Positions 42,530 to 52,400 of a stretch of 64,000 nt of DNA are shown piece after piece. Source of the stretch: Methanobacterium sp. (GTDB lineage Archaea; Methanobacteriota; Methanobacteria; Methanobacteriales; Methanobacteriaceae); the NCBI RefSeq assembly GCF_038562635.1, contig NZ_JBCFBO010000001.1, positions 2,334,643-2,398,642 of the forward strand, written 5' to 3'. The notes under the pieces were generated by a model that saw only the letters and a program-made list of their open reading frames with translations, was not told the DNA's origin and made no database searches. Position 1 is the first letter of the stretch. Each line of letters opens with the position of its first letter. Made by a program: the position numbers and the translations under genes.

Positions 42530-42756
42530 TTGTAAAAATTAGAAATTTTTACGGTTGCAAATCCGAGCGTGCGAATCTTTCGTTTTTGCATGCCCCGAAA
42601 TTCTTTTGGAATTTCGAGGGATTTGCAAACATTGAAAAAATCTTTAATTTTTACGGTTGCAAATCCGAGCGTGCGAATCTTTCGTTTTTGCATGCCCCGA
42701 AATTCTTTTGGAATTTCGAGGGATTTGCAAACATTGAAAAAATTAGAAATTTTTTC
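42530..42756 (+). ncRNA. Hairpin array 2: two tandem copies of a three-way-junction unit
   Basis: Two copies of a 102-bp unit (acgg start at 42551 and 42653) are identical for about 90 bp. Each unit folds as a closed junction: GCAAATCC (42557-42564) with GGATTTGC (42619-42626) encloses GCGTGCGAA/TTTGCATGC (42567-42575 with 42585-42593, including two G-T pairs) and CGAAATTC/GAATTTCG (42596-42603 with 42609-42616). Flanking hairpins are GTAAAAATT/AATTTTTAC (42532-42552) and GAAAAAATT/AATTTTTTC (42736-42756), the last overlapping the htpX stop codon. The wobble pairs work only in + strand RNA. No protein is encoded. Confidence 0.6.
42551..42742 (+). repeat. Tandem direct repeat, 102-bp period, of array 2
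   Basis: Copy 1 is 42551-42652 and copy 2 starts at 42653. The first 90 bp of each are identical, including two ATGCCCCGAAATTC stretches. A recent duplication is likely. Confidence 0.9.
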
Positions 42757-43615
42757 AAAAGGACTTTAACTCTTCTAACCTTTTTATTCTCTCATTTATT
42801 GGAGGGTGAGTTGAAAATAAATTCATTAAAGTTTTTGTTTTTCCTCCAAATGGATTTACTATGAACATGTGGGCTGTAGCTGGATTTGCGTCCCTCATTG
42901 GTCTTGAACTGGTTCCCATTTGAAGTTTTCTAAGTGCATCTGCAAGTGCCCATGGTTTTCCAGATATCTTTGCACCGCTTTCATCAGCTTTGTATTCTCT
43001 AGTTCTGCTTACTGCAAGTTGAACAATTGTGGCAGCTACTGGAGCAAGTATGGACATTGCAATTAGTCCTAATAAATCTTCTCCATCTTCTCCACCACCA
43101 AGAAATGCAAACATACCTGCATAATTTGCAATCAGGACTATAGCTCCTCCCACTGTGGCAGCTACTGCACTTATCAATATATCTCTGTTTTTAACGTGTC
43201 CAAGTTCGTGAGCTATAACTCCTTCAAGTTCGTCTCTACTTAGCAAATTCAGTATGCCGCTAGTTACGGCTACAACTGCTTTTTTAGGGCTTCTACCAGT
43301 AGCAAAAGCGTTTGGAGTTGCACTTTCAACTATTGCAACTTTTGGTTTTGGAATTCCTGCGTTCTGCGCAAGTTCTGATACAATTGAATGGAGTTCTGGA
43401 GCTTCATGTTCTGATACTTCCCTTGCACCGTACATCTTAAGCACAATTTTATCTGAAAAGAAATATGAACTGAAGTTCATGATCATTGCAAGTAAGAAGA
43501 AAGCTGACGCTCCAAAAAGTCCTACTCCAAATAATGATCCTATGAAATAACCTATGCCTATTAATAAGCCGGTTAATGCACCTAATAAAAGTAATGTTTT
43601 GATGTTTTCAAACAT
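42755..43615 (-). CDS. htpX: HtpX-family membrane zinc metalloprotease
   Basis: The 286-residue protein has membrane segments at the N-terminus and in the centre, the zinc motif VIAHELGHVKNRD near residue 145, the third ligand in SRTREYKADESGA, and the C-terminal STHPPINERIKRL motif. It degrades misfolded membrane proteins. It is convergent with mmp14, with array 2 between them. Confidence 0.93.
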   Translation of the reverse strand: MFENIKTLLLLGALTGLLIGIGYFIGSLFGVGLFGASAFFLLAMIMNFSSYFFSDKIVLKMYGAREVSEHEAPELHSIVSELAQNAGIPKPKVAIVESATPNAFATGRSPKKAVVAVTSGILNLLSRDELEGVIAHELGHVKNRDILISAVAATVGGAIVLIANYAGMFAFLGGGEDGEDLLGLIAMSILAPVAATIVQLAVSRTREYKADESGAKISGKPWALADALRKLQMGTSSRPMRDANPATAHMFIVNPFGGKTKTLMNLFSTHPPINERIKRLEELKSF

Positions 43616-43772
43616 TTGATTATCACCAGATTTTTAAACGTTGATCTTTTTTCAATCTTTTTATTTATTCAGGTTACTAAAAGATCACAATACTATAAAA
43701 TGTAAGTTTAGGTATATAAACTTTGTGTGACTAAATCTAAATTATAAATAATTAAATTTTCGGTGTTTTCAG

Positions 43773-44366
43773 ATGGTAACTGCTTTAATAATGGCTGGGG
43801 GAAAAGGAACAAGGATGAAACTTGATGTGGAAAAACCACTTGTTGAGGTAAATGGAAAGCCATTGGTTCAGTATGTAGTTGATGCACTTAAAAATACAGA
43901 TAAAATCAGTAATATATTAGTTGCGACAAGTAAAAACACTCCAAGAACTGAATCTTTCTTAAAGGAAAGGGGTATTGATACAATTGAAACTCCTGGAGAC
44001 GGCTATGTGCAGGATCTTGGGTTTATTATTTCAAACTTTGAGTTAGATGATATTTTACTTACAATTACTGCAGACCTACCCCTTGTAAATAGTGATATAA
44101 TTAGCCATGTTCTTGAGGAATATGAAAAATCTGATAAGCCAGCTATGAGTGTTTTAGTTCCTATTCATGTATTTGATGGATATGGTATCAAACCCACCAT
44201 GATATTTGAGAATTTAATACCATCTGGATTAAATGTATTAAGAAGTATTAATAAGGCACAAGATGAGAAAGTTTTAATTATAGAAAGGATAGAACTAGCC
44301 TTAAACATTAATACATATGAAGACATAAAACTTCTTAAGAATCTATTGGGTGATCAGGATGAATGA
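43773..44366 (+). CDS. cobY: Adenosylcobinamide-phosphate guanylyltransferase
   Basis: The 197-residue protein has the nucleotidyltransferase motif IMAGGKGTRMKLDVEKPLVEV at the N-terminus, given as GGKGTRM with EKPLVEVNGKPLV, and NTPRTESFL, the CobY pattern of archaea. It activates adenosylcobinamide phosphate with GTP in corrinoid synthesis, which supplies MtrA and B12 radical SAM enzymes in this window. The next gene overlaps it by 8 nt. Confidence 0.88.
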   Translation: MVTALIMAGGKGTRMKLDVEKPLVEVNGKPLVQYVVDALKNTDKISNILVATSKNTPRTESFLKERGIDTIETPGDGYVQDLGFIISNFELDDILLTITADLPLVNSDIISHVLEEYEKSDKPAMSVLVPIHVFDGYGIKPTMIFENLIPSGLNVLRSINKAQDEKVLIIERIELALNINTYEDIKLLKNLLGDQDE

Positions 44367-44631
44367 AGAGAGGAAACTTATTAAGGGAGAAGAAAAGATC
44401 TGGAGCGAAATTAAAGGATATCAGGTTGCAACCAATAATGCACGTATATTGGGAGAACTGGACGAGCTTATAATAAATGGTAAGACTGGAAAAATAACTG
44501 ATGTCGTCATAAAAGTTGAAAAAGGCCGAAACATAAACGTTAAAGGTGCAAAGAAAAAAGGAGATCACCTTTTAGTTCCATTTGGAAAAGTTGAAAAAGT
44601 AGGCGAATTTATAATAATTTCAGAAGCCTAA
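44359..44631 (+). CDS. PRC-barrel domain protein
   Basis: The 90-residue protein carries one PRC-barrel (IWSEIKGYQVATNNARILGELDELIINGKTGKI, shown as GYQVATNNARILGELDE). ATG 44359 has GGGTGATC upstream and overlaps the end of cobY by 8 nt, so it is co-translated. Function is unknown. Confidence 0.85.
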   Translation: MNEERKLIKGEEKIWSEIKGYQVATNNARILGELDELIINGKTGKITDVVIKVEKGRNINVKGAKKKGDHLLVPFGKVEKVGEFIIISEA

Positions 44632-44683
44632 ATTTTCTATTTTTTCTACATTACTATTTTTAAAATATTTGATTATTTTTAAT

Positions 44684-45181
44684 TTAAGGTCCTTTATAAA
44701 GAGGATGAACGACAGAGTTTCTTTCGCTTAAAATTTCATCAATTGAAGGTTCCTTGGTAAATGCTCTTCTTATGGCTAATCTTGTGGCTTCATAGTTATT
44801 TCTGTATATTTTATCATTGTCTTCAGCACCGGGATGTATGAAGACGCTGCAAACTATGCAAATGTCTTCTACTGTATCTTCAGGAATAGTTTCTTCTTCC
44901 ACACATTCTGCAACAGCCATTGCCACACCTTTTTGTGCAGGTCCAAATATCCTCAAAACATCGTCTTTTCTTCTAAGTGAAACCTTAGGTGATATCAGCG
45001 TAACTGGTTTTGCTGTAAGATTAGGTGCTATAATTGCAAAAAGAGGAGTATGTTTATCCATTTGATTTGCAAGGGCATTAGCAAATGCTTGCCCAACAGG
45101 GCCTTCTTTATCTCCTATTAAGAGATCTATATGTGCAACTTCTACTTTTTCTCCAAACCGTGCTTCTCCAATTAAATACAT
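44684..45181 (-). CDS. fae: Formaldehyde-activating enzyme
   Basis: The 165-residue protein is Fae: EARFGEKVEVAHIDLLIGDKEGPVG near the N-terminus, given as GEKVEVAHIDLLIGDKEG, with the catalytic His near residue 17, then ANQMDKHTPLFAIIAPNL and KPVTLISPKVS. It condenses formaldehyde with tetrahydromethanopterin. This is the stand-alone form, without the hexulose-phosphate synthase fusion often found in methanogens. Confidence 0.92.
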   Translation of the reverse strand: MYLIGEARFGEKVEVAHIDLLIGDKEGPVGQAFANALANQMDKHTPLFAIIAPNLTAKPVTLISPKVSLRRKDDVLRIFGPAQKGVAMAVAECVEEETIPEDTVEDICIVCSVFIHPGAEDNDKIYRNNYEATRLAIRRAFTKEPSIDEILSERNSVVHPLYKGP

Positions 45182-45323
45182 GGTACTACCTCTGATTTAT
45201 TTTATGTATTTAATTGAATTTAATATTTTTTGAGATTATTTTCCTAACAAACCCTAAAAATAGTTTTGTCCTTGATGAAATTAAAAAAGAAAGAAAATTA
45301 AAAAGTAGTTTAAAAATAAAAAA

Positions 45324-46556
45324 TTACATGCCCTGTAAACTCATATCAAGCATTCTTTTGGTTTCATCTGCAAGTTCTTGAGGCAGTCCTGTAATGTCCA
45401 TACTTAAGAATCCTCTTACAATCATAGAAGCAGCTTCTTCTTCTGTAAGTCCTCTGGACATTAGGTATAAAACTTCTTCTTCCGCTATTTTACCTACTGC
45501 AGCTTCGTGAGATAGTTCTAAATCTCTGGCGCTACCTTCCAGTTCTGGAACTGCATATATCATAGAATCATCAGATAGAACAAGACCATGACATTCTAAG
45601 TGTCCCTTGGTATCATGCATTCTACCTGCTAGATGTCCTCTGGCATAAACTTGAGAGTTATCCTTGGAAACTGCCCTTGAAATCATTTCTGTGCTTGCTC
45701 CTTCCCCTTCTAGATAAACACGTGATCCCATATCTAATATGGAGTCCTTCTGGCCCCCTAGAATTGACTGGAATAAAACTTTAGAATTTTTACCGCTGCA
45801 GTAAGCTGTTGGATAAGACTGAATACTTCTAACAGGGCTTGTAAGGATATAATTGCTTATATAAGTTGAATCGTCTCCACACATGACTCCTGTTCTTGGG
45901 CGTACATCTACCTGTTCTGCCCAGTTATGTACCATTGTAAATGTAATTTTAGATCCTGGTTTAAGGTAAAATTCTGAAACTCCTACGTGAAGTGCAGAGC
46001 TTACGTCTTCTCCAGTGGCACAGCCAGTTATAATATGCAGTTCTGAATTTTCTTCTGCAATGATTATGTTGTGGGCAGTCTGCATTACCTTTTCATCACC
46101 GATGAACATACATGCCTGTAACGGGAATACTTCTTTAGAACCTGGTAAAGATCTTATGAAATAACCACTGCTCCCTTCTTCGGATTCTCTTATTGCGGTT
46201 TGTGCAGTATATTTATCTGCATCAGGAGCTACAGCTTTCCACATGTAATCTTTAAGCCATCCATATTTATCCAGCGCTACATTCATTCCCATTATTTCAA
46301 CACTTTCAGAGGGAGATGCGTTATAGACTCCACTCTGGTCCATCTGTATAAATGTACCTGAACGTTCTTTTTCAGTGGTGTCTACCCCTACCTTTAACAA
46401 TGTATCCTGAACCTTTTTAGGAATTTCAACAGCTCTTTCTACGCGTTCATGTTCCCCTGCTTCTTCTTTTATAAATTTTTCAAGATCTATGTCTTCTCCA
46501 TAAAGAGCTTTCTTTTCATGGGCTTTTTTGGCACGTTCTAGTGGAGTTTGCAACAT
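45324..46556 (-). CDS. SufB/SufD-family Fe-S cluster scaffold
   Basis: The 410-residue protein has the SufBD beta-helix core: ERSGTFIQMDQSGV, ELHIITGCATGEDVSSALHVGVSEFYLKPGS (in parts), the conserved SAYCSGKNSKVLFQSILGG-type TAYCSGKNSKVLFQS and the C-terminal LELSHEAAVGKIAEEEVLYLMSRGL (LSHEAAVGKI). It is the single archaeal SufBD scaffold, working with SufC. Its start overlaps the sufC end by 19 nt. Confidence 0.88.
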   Translation of the reverse strand: MLQTPLERAKKAHEKKALYGEDIDLEKFIKEEAGEHERVERAVEIPKKVQDTLLKVGVDTTEKERSGTFIQMDQSGVYNASPSESVEIMGMNVALDKYGWLKDYMWKAVAPDADKYTAQTAIRESEEGSSGYFIRSLPGSKEVFPLQACMFIGDEKVMQTAHNIIIAEENSELHIITGCATGEDVSSALHVGVSEFYLKPGSKITFTMVHNWAEQVDVRPRTGVMCGDDSTYISNYILTSPVRSIQSYPTAYCSGKNSKVLFQSILGGQKDSILDMGSRVYLEGEGASTEMISRAVSKDNSQVYARGHLAGRMHDTKGHLECHGLVLSDDSMIYAVPELEGSARDLELSHEAAVGKIAEEEVLYLMSRGLTEEEAASMIVRGFLSMDITGLPQELADETKRMLDMSLQGM

Positions 46557-47305
46557 TCAACACATCCTTTAAATCCTTCTTTTCTAATGTCTTCTAAAAC
46601 TTCAGTGGGATTCCCTGAACAGGCTATTTTACCATCCATAAGTACGTGGGCAGTATCGGCACTTACAAAATTGAGAATATAACCTAAATGAGTTATCAAA
46701 AGTCCTGATTTTTGCCTCATACCTGGCTTTTTGTCTTTATCCAGGAGAGTATTTATTTCTTCAGCCAGAAGCTCTACATTTTCAATGTCCACACCAGAGT
46801 CAGGTTCATCAAACATGATAAAGTCTGGCTGTTGAGCAAGGAGCTGTAAGATTTCGGACCGTTTTACTTCTCCTCCTGAAAATCCTAAATTAACATCTCT
46901 TTCTAAGAATCTCTGGTCAAGTTTAAGTTTGGTGGCAAGATCCTTCATTTCAGGACTTAATTCTTCACCACTTTCCCCGTGTTCAATTTTAAGGAGATCG
47001 TTAAGTTTAACTCCTCTTATGGCTGGTGGATTTTGAAAACTTACACCTATGCCTCTTCTTACACGTTCTGTAGTGGTTAAATTGGTTATATCTTCTCCTT
47101 TAAAGATAATTTCTCCTCGTGTTATGTCGTACTTAGGAAATCCAAGTAAGCTCATAAACAACGTACTTTTACCAGACCCATTTGGTCCTAAGAGCACATG
47201 GGTTTCTCCTTCCTTAATATAAAGATCGATATCGCTTAGTATTTCTTTTCCATTAACTTCAACAGCTAGATCAGTTATTTCAAGTAGCAGTTTTACCACC
47301 ACCAT
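46538..47305 (-). CDS. sufC: SufC Fe-S cluster assembly ATPase
   Basis: The 255-residue ABC ATPase has Walker A GPNGSGKSTL, the Q-loop, the signature FSGGEVKRSEILQLL and Walker B FIMFDEPDSG. It drives the SufBD scaffold. I use ATG 47305; an internal CTG after GGTGGT would give MLLEIT, the usual SufC beginning, and remains possible. The two genes form the minimal archaeal SufCB machine. Confidence 0.93.
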   Translation of the reverse strand: MVVVKLLLEITDLAVEVNGKEILSDIDLYIKEGETHVLLGPNGSGKSTLFMSLLGFPKYDITRGEIIFKGEDITNLTTTERVRRGIGVSFQNPPAIRGVKLNDLLKIEHGESGEELSPEMKDLATKLKLDQRFLERDVNLGFSGGEVKRSEILQLLAQQPDFIMFDEPDSGVDIENVELLAEEINTLLDKDKKPGMRQKSGLLITHLGYILNFVSADTAHVLMDGKIACSGNPTEVLEDIRKEGFKGCVECCKLH

Positions 47306-47818
47306 TTTTAATATGGTATTCAATTTTTTTAATTAAATTAATCTTTTTGTAACTCATTTTGGATATATCTAATGTTATATATATAAATTAACTATCGTTA
47401 ATAGTATTCTCTGAAAACTTGATATAATATCAACTGATCTTTTGATATTCATTAAATATGGGTTAAACTTTGAAAAATTAATGTAAAAAAGTCTAATATT
47501 ATGTATATGTAGCTGTAAAAGTAATAAAGTACATACAAATAATTTTCTACAGTAGAAGGCCATCTTAATAAATTTTAGTTTTTTTGAAAAATAAAGATGA
47601 AATATCATGTTATATAAAATTAAGGGGTATTATTATGGGTAATATAATAAATTTAAGTCCATACTGGCCTTTTTTAGAAAACAAAGATTCATGTCATTAT
47701 ATATAAACTTTTCGAAATTGTCTTAGAAGTAACCTTTATAATTAGTGTCTTTATATCCATATAACGTACAGTAATAGTACACTAATTAGTACATTGAGAA
47801 ACGCAAGGAGGAAACTCT
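47306..47818. other. Intergenic region with suf and mvh promoters
   Basis: A TATA element for suf (minus) lies at about 47378-47392 (TATATATAA). On the plus side TTTATATCC at 47749-47757 is the likely mvh TATA. TTGATAT-A-ATATCAA at 47420-47434 is a perfect palindrome between the two. Three GTAC motifs at 47766, 47777 and 47789, spaced 11-12 bp, lie at the presumed mvh transcription start. No gene is supported. Confidence 0.5.
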
Positions 47819-48259
47819 ATGGCTGAGGATGATATAAAAATCGTTATGTTTTGTTGTAACTGGTGTTCCTACGGTGGAGCAGACACAGCAGGTACCGCAA
47901 GGATGCAATATCCTCCGAACATACGTGTAATTAGAGTGATGTGTTCAGGACGTATAGAACCACAATTTGTTCTTAAAGCATTCAAAGAAGGTGCAGACGG
48001 TGTCATAATTGCAGGATGTCACCACGGTGACTGCCACTATGACGCAGGAAACTACAAATTAGATAGAAGAATGAGATTAATTTACAAATTAGTAGATGAT
48101 CTAGGAATTGGAAGAGACAGAGTATACCACGACTGGATTTCCGCATCAGAAGGAGAAAAATTCGCAGAAACAGTTAAGATGATGGTAACTCGTATCAAGA
48201 ATCTTGGACCATCACCGCTTAAAGCACAATTAGCAGAAGTTGAAGAAGCGGAGGCATAA
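47819..48259 (+). CDS. mvhD: F420-non-reducing hydrogenase iron-sulfur subunit D
   Basis: The 146-residue protein starts [24 protein letters not shown], shown as [18 protein letters not shown], and has [18 protein letters not shown], the [2Fe-2S] cysteines of MvhD. MvhD links the hydrogenase to HdrA of heterodisulfide reductase. Ribosome site AGGAGG. The order mvhDGAB is that of hydrogenotrophic Methanobacteriales. Confidence 0.96.
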   Translation: MAEDDIKIVMFCCNWCSYGGADTAGTARMQYPPNIRVIRVMCSGRIEPQFVLKAFKEGADGVIIAGCHHGDCHYDAGNYKLDRRMRLIYKLVDDLGIGRDRVYHDWISASEGEKFAETVKMMVTRIKNLGPSPLKAQLAEVEEAEA

Positions 48260-48261
48260 TC

Positions 48262-49200
48262 ATGGCAGAAGAAGGTCAAAAAGTCAAAATATTAACAACA
48301 TGGCTCTCAGGATGTTCCGGCTGTCACTTAGCGCTTGCAGATATAAACGAAGCACTTATAGACGTTATGGAACTCGCTGATTTTGAACACAGCCCTGTTT
48401 TAATGGATGTAAAATATGATGAAATTCCAGAAGTAAACGTTGCTCTCGTCGAAGGAGGAATCCGAAACGACGAAAACCATGAAATGGCTGAAAAAATCAG
48501 GGAAAAAGCCGATTTCGTTATAGCATATGGTACATGTGCAGTATACGGAGGAATTCCAGGACTAGGAAACTTATGTACCAACGAAGAGCTCTTAAACGAA
48601 GCTTACATAACCTGTCCAAGTAACGTAAACCCAGAAGGTATCTTACCATCTGAAGAGGTACCTACCTTTGAAAGCAGGGTAAGGCCACTTGGCGATGTTA
48701 TAAAAGTAGATTTAAACTTACCAGGATGTCCACCAAGGTCTGACATTGTTGCACAAGCAGTAATGTCCTTACTTAAAGGAGAACCACTGGAATTACCAAC
48801 AACAAACCTCTGTGAAGTTTGTCCAAGAGAAAAACCACCTGAAGGACTTGCAATGGCAGAAATTAAAAGGCAGTTCGAACTTGGAAAACCAGAAGAAGAC
48901 GTATGTTTAGTAACTCAGGGATTAGTTTGTATGGGACCTGCAACAGTTTCACTCTGTGGAGCAGAATGCCCAAGTATAGCTGTACCTTGTAGAGGTTGCT
49001 ACGGACCAACTGGAAATGTAGTTGACCAGGGTGCAAAAATGATCAGTGCGATTGGGTCTGACTTCGGTGTTGAATCTGATAAAACTATCGATCCAGAAAC
49101 AGTTGCAGATCAGCTTGATGATGTAGTTGGAACTTTCTACACATTCACACTTCCAGCTTCATTAGTACCTATGAAAATGAGGAAACAGGAGGGTAAATAG
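48262..49200 (+). CDS. mvhG: F420-non-reducing hydrogenase small subunit
   Basis: The 312-residue subunit carries three Fe-S clusters: WLSGCSGCHLALADIN at the N-terminus, then CPREKPPEG, GAECPSIAVPCRGCYGPTGN, which are cluster ligands. It passes electrons from the nickel-iron site in MvhA to MvhD. It starts 2 bp after mvhD and ends against mvhA. Confidence 0.95.
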   Translation: MAEEGQKVKILTTWLSGCSGCHLALADINEALIDVMELADFEHSPVLMDVKYDEIPEVNVALVEGGIRNDENHEMAEKIREKADFVIAYGTCAVYGGIPGLGNLCTNEELLNEAYITCPSNVNPEGILPSEEVPTFESRVRPLGDVIKVDLNLPGCPPRSDIVAQAVMSLLKGEPLELPTTNLCEVCPREKPPEGLAMAEIKRQFELGKPEEDVCLVTQGLVCMGPATVSLCGAECPSIAVPCRGCYGPTGNVVDQGAKMISAIGSDFGVESDKTIDPETVADQLDDVVGTFYTFTLPASLVPMKMRKQEGK

Positions 49201-50619
<1,419 letters not shown>

Positions 50620-50641
50620 AACCATTTAAGGGTGAAAAAAA

Positions 50642-51844
50642 ATGATAGTAGTAAACAAAGAAGGATGTATCAAGTGCGGAGCTTGTCAAGGTGTATGTCC
50701 AACAGAAGCAATCTCAGTAACACCGGAAGATGTTATTTTCTGTGATCTCTGTTCTGGCGAACCAAAATGTGTAGCAGCCTGTTCAACAGGTGCCCTCAAA
50801 GCGGAAGAAATGCCAATTGGGGACACAGGCAAAACTCAAACTCGCATAGTATTTAGTCCTTCAGCATGTAACCAGTGTGGTGATTGCGTAGATGTCTGTC
50901 CTCCAAATGTACTGAAAATGGATGAAGGAAAAGTCCAGACAACAATGCCTTTACACGGATTCTGTGTAATGTGCCAGAAATGTGTGGATGTTTGTCCAGT
51001 AGAAGTCATTGGTATAGAAGGAGTCAAAGAACCTAAAGTAATTGAAAAAGACATCACAGGACCTATATATATTTCAGGCTGTGTAGGCTGTGGAATGTGT
51101 GTAGAAGAATGTCCAGTAGATGCTATTACCCTCTCTGAAACTGGGGAAGTAATCAACATTGATGAAGACGCATGTATAAAATGTGGAGTATGTTCCCAAA
51201 CATGCCCATGGAATGCAGTTTACATTTCAGGTAAAGAACCAGTCAAAAGGACTAAAGACATAGTAGCATTCGATCTCAACAAAGATGCATGTATCGGATG
51301 TAATGTATGTGTCGAAGCATGCCCTGGTGACTTTATAGAAGCTAAGGCGGCAGATCTTTCAGTGGAACTCCCTGAAATCTGTGCAGCATGTGGACTTTGT
51401 GCAAAAATGTGCCCAGTTGAAGCAATTAACCTCGAAGTCGAACTTGGACCTGCAAAACCAGCTTCCGACGAAGGACTCGTTAGAAACGAAGAACTCTGTA
51501 TATTTGACGGTAGCTGTGCCCCAGTATGTCCTACTGGAGCTATAAGAGTAGAACCAGGTGAATCTTACGAAATGTGTACCCGATGTGGAGCATGTGCATC
51601 AACATGTCCTACTGGGGCTCTTAGAGTAACACAGATCGACAAAGAAGTTAACGGCGAAATTGTTAAAAGGGATAGAATCGAATTCAGCCCATCCATTTGT
51701 GATGAATGTGGCGAATGTATCGAAGTATGTCCATACAACATGCTGGAACTCACAGGCGACAAGAAAATGCCAATCAAAGGGTACTGTGTACTCTGCGAAA
51801 AATGTGTTGAACACTGTCCAAACACAGCATTATCTATAAAATAA
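50642..51844 (+). CDS. mvhB: Polyferredoxin MvhB
   Basis: The 400-residue protein is a chain of six two-cluster ferredoxin repeats, twelve [4Fe-4S] motifs by my count. Eleven are standard CxxCxxCxxxC motifs, the second with a short insertion ([10 protein letters not shown]). The ninth is [12 protein letters not shown], with Asp in place of the second Cys. It carries electrons from the hydrogenase. It is the last gene of mvhDGAB. Confidence 0.95.
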   Translation: MIVVNKEGCIKCGACQGVCPTEAISVTPEDVIFCDLCSGEPKCVAACSTGALKAEEMPIGDTGKTQTRIVFSPSACNQCGDCVDVCPPNVLKMDEGKVQTTMPLHGFCVMCQKCVDVCPVEVIGIEGVKEPKVIEKDITGPIYISGCVGCGMCVEECPVDAITLSETGEVINIDEDACIKCGVCSQTCPWNAVYISGKEPVKRTKDIVAFDLNKDACIGCNVCVEACPGDFIEAKAADLSVELPEICAACGLCAKMCPVEAINLEVELGPAKPASDEGLVRNEELCIFDGSCAPVCPTGAIRVEPGESYEMCTRCGACASTCPTGALRVTQIDKEVNGEIVKRDRIEFSPSICDECGECIEVCPYNMLELTGDKKMPIKGYCVLCEKCVEHCPNTALSIK

Positions 51845-51858
51845 GAATGTTTTTTTAA

Positions 51859-51885
51859 GGTGGATTTTTCCACCCCATCTATTTA
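51859..51885 (+). terminator. mvh operon terminator
   Basis: GGTGG (51859-51863) and CCACC (51870-51874) form a 5-bp GC-rich hairpin with an ATTTTT loop, 15 nt after the mvhB stop, followed by ATCTATTTATTTTT. Confidence 0.7.
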
Positions 51886-52169
51886 TTTTTGAAACTATTT
51901 TTTAAGACTTAAAAATTAATTAAGGTTAATTTTCCTAAAAAATTGAATTATCGTTATTTACTAACATATTTATCATTTAGAAGTTTAATATATGGAAATG
52001 TCAGTGTTCACTCCCCTATTTTACAAATATAGTTTTAATTAACCAATACACTTGAAAAATAAGTCCAATAATAATTCTTTTTATGTTTAACTTACAATGG
52101 TGTACAGAAATATTATTAATTCATCTGAAAAAAAGGAATATTATTAAATTGTATTAAAAAAAATAAGAA
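51875..52169. other. Intergenic region between mvhB and the cooT-like gene
   Basis: About 295 bp of AT-rich spacer between convergent genes. No RNA gene, repeat or frame is supported beyond the mvh terminator at its left edge. Confidence 0.5.
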
Positions 52170-52352
52170 TTATTCACTTAATTTAACATAAATGGCATGT
52201 TTGTCAAGGTCAATTTCAACTATTGTCCCAGTAATGTCTTTTCTAGTACCTAATATGTCTGTAAGTCCTATGTTTTCACCATCAATTTTTATAAATAACG
52301 CATCTTCCATTATTTTATCGCCATCGGTTGAGTAAACTGTTGATTCGCACAT
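52170..52352 (-). CDS. CooT-family nickel-binding protein
   Basis: The 60-residue protein begins MCESTVYSTDGDKIMEDALFIK, shown as MCESTVYSTDGDKIME, the CooT pattern in which the second-residue Cys binds one Ni(II) per dimer. CooT proteins are small nickel chaperones in the carbon monoxide dehydrogenase system. Here it sits beside a nickel-iron hydrogenase operon, so supply of nickel to Mvh is a plausible role. No carbon monoxide dehydrogenase is in the window. Confidence 0.8.
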   Translation of the reverse strand: MCESTVYSTDGDKIMEDALFIKIDGENIGLTDILGTRKDITGTIVEIDLDKHAIYVKLSE

Positions 52353-52400
52353 TTTATCACCACTCGTAGTTATGTTTTTAATGTAATTTTTTATTTGCTA

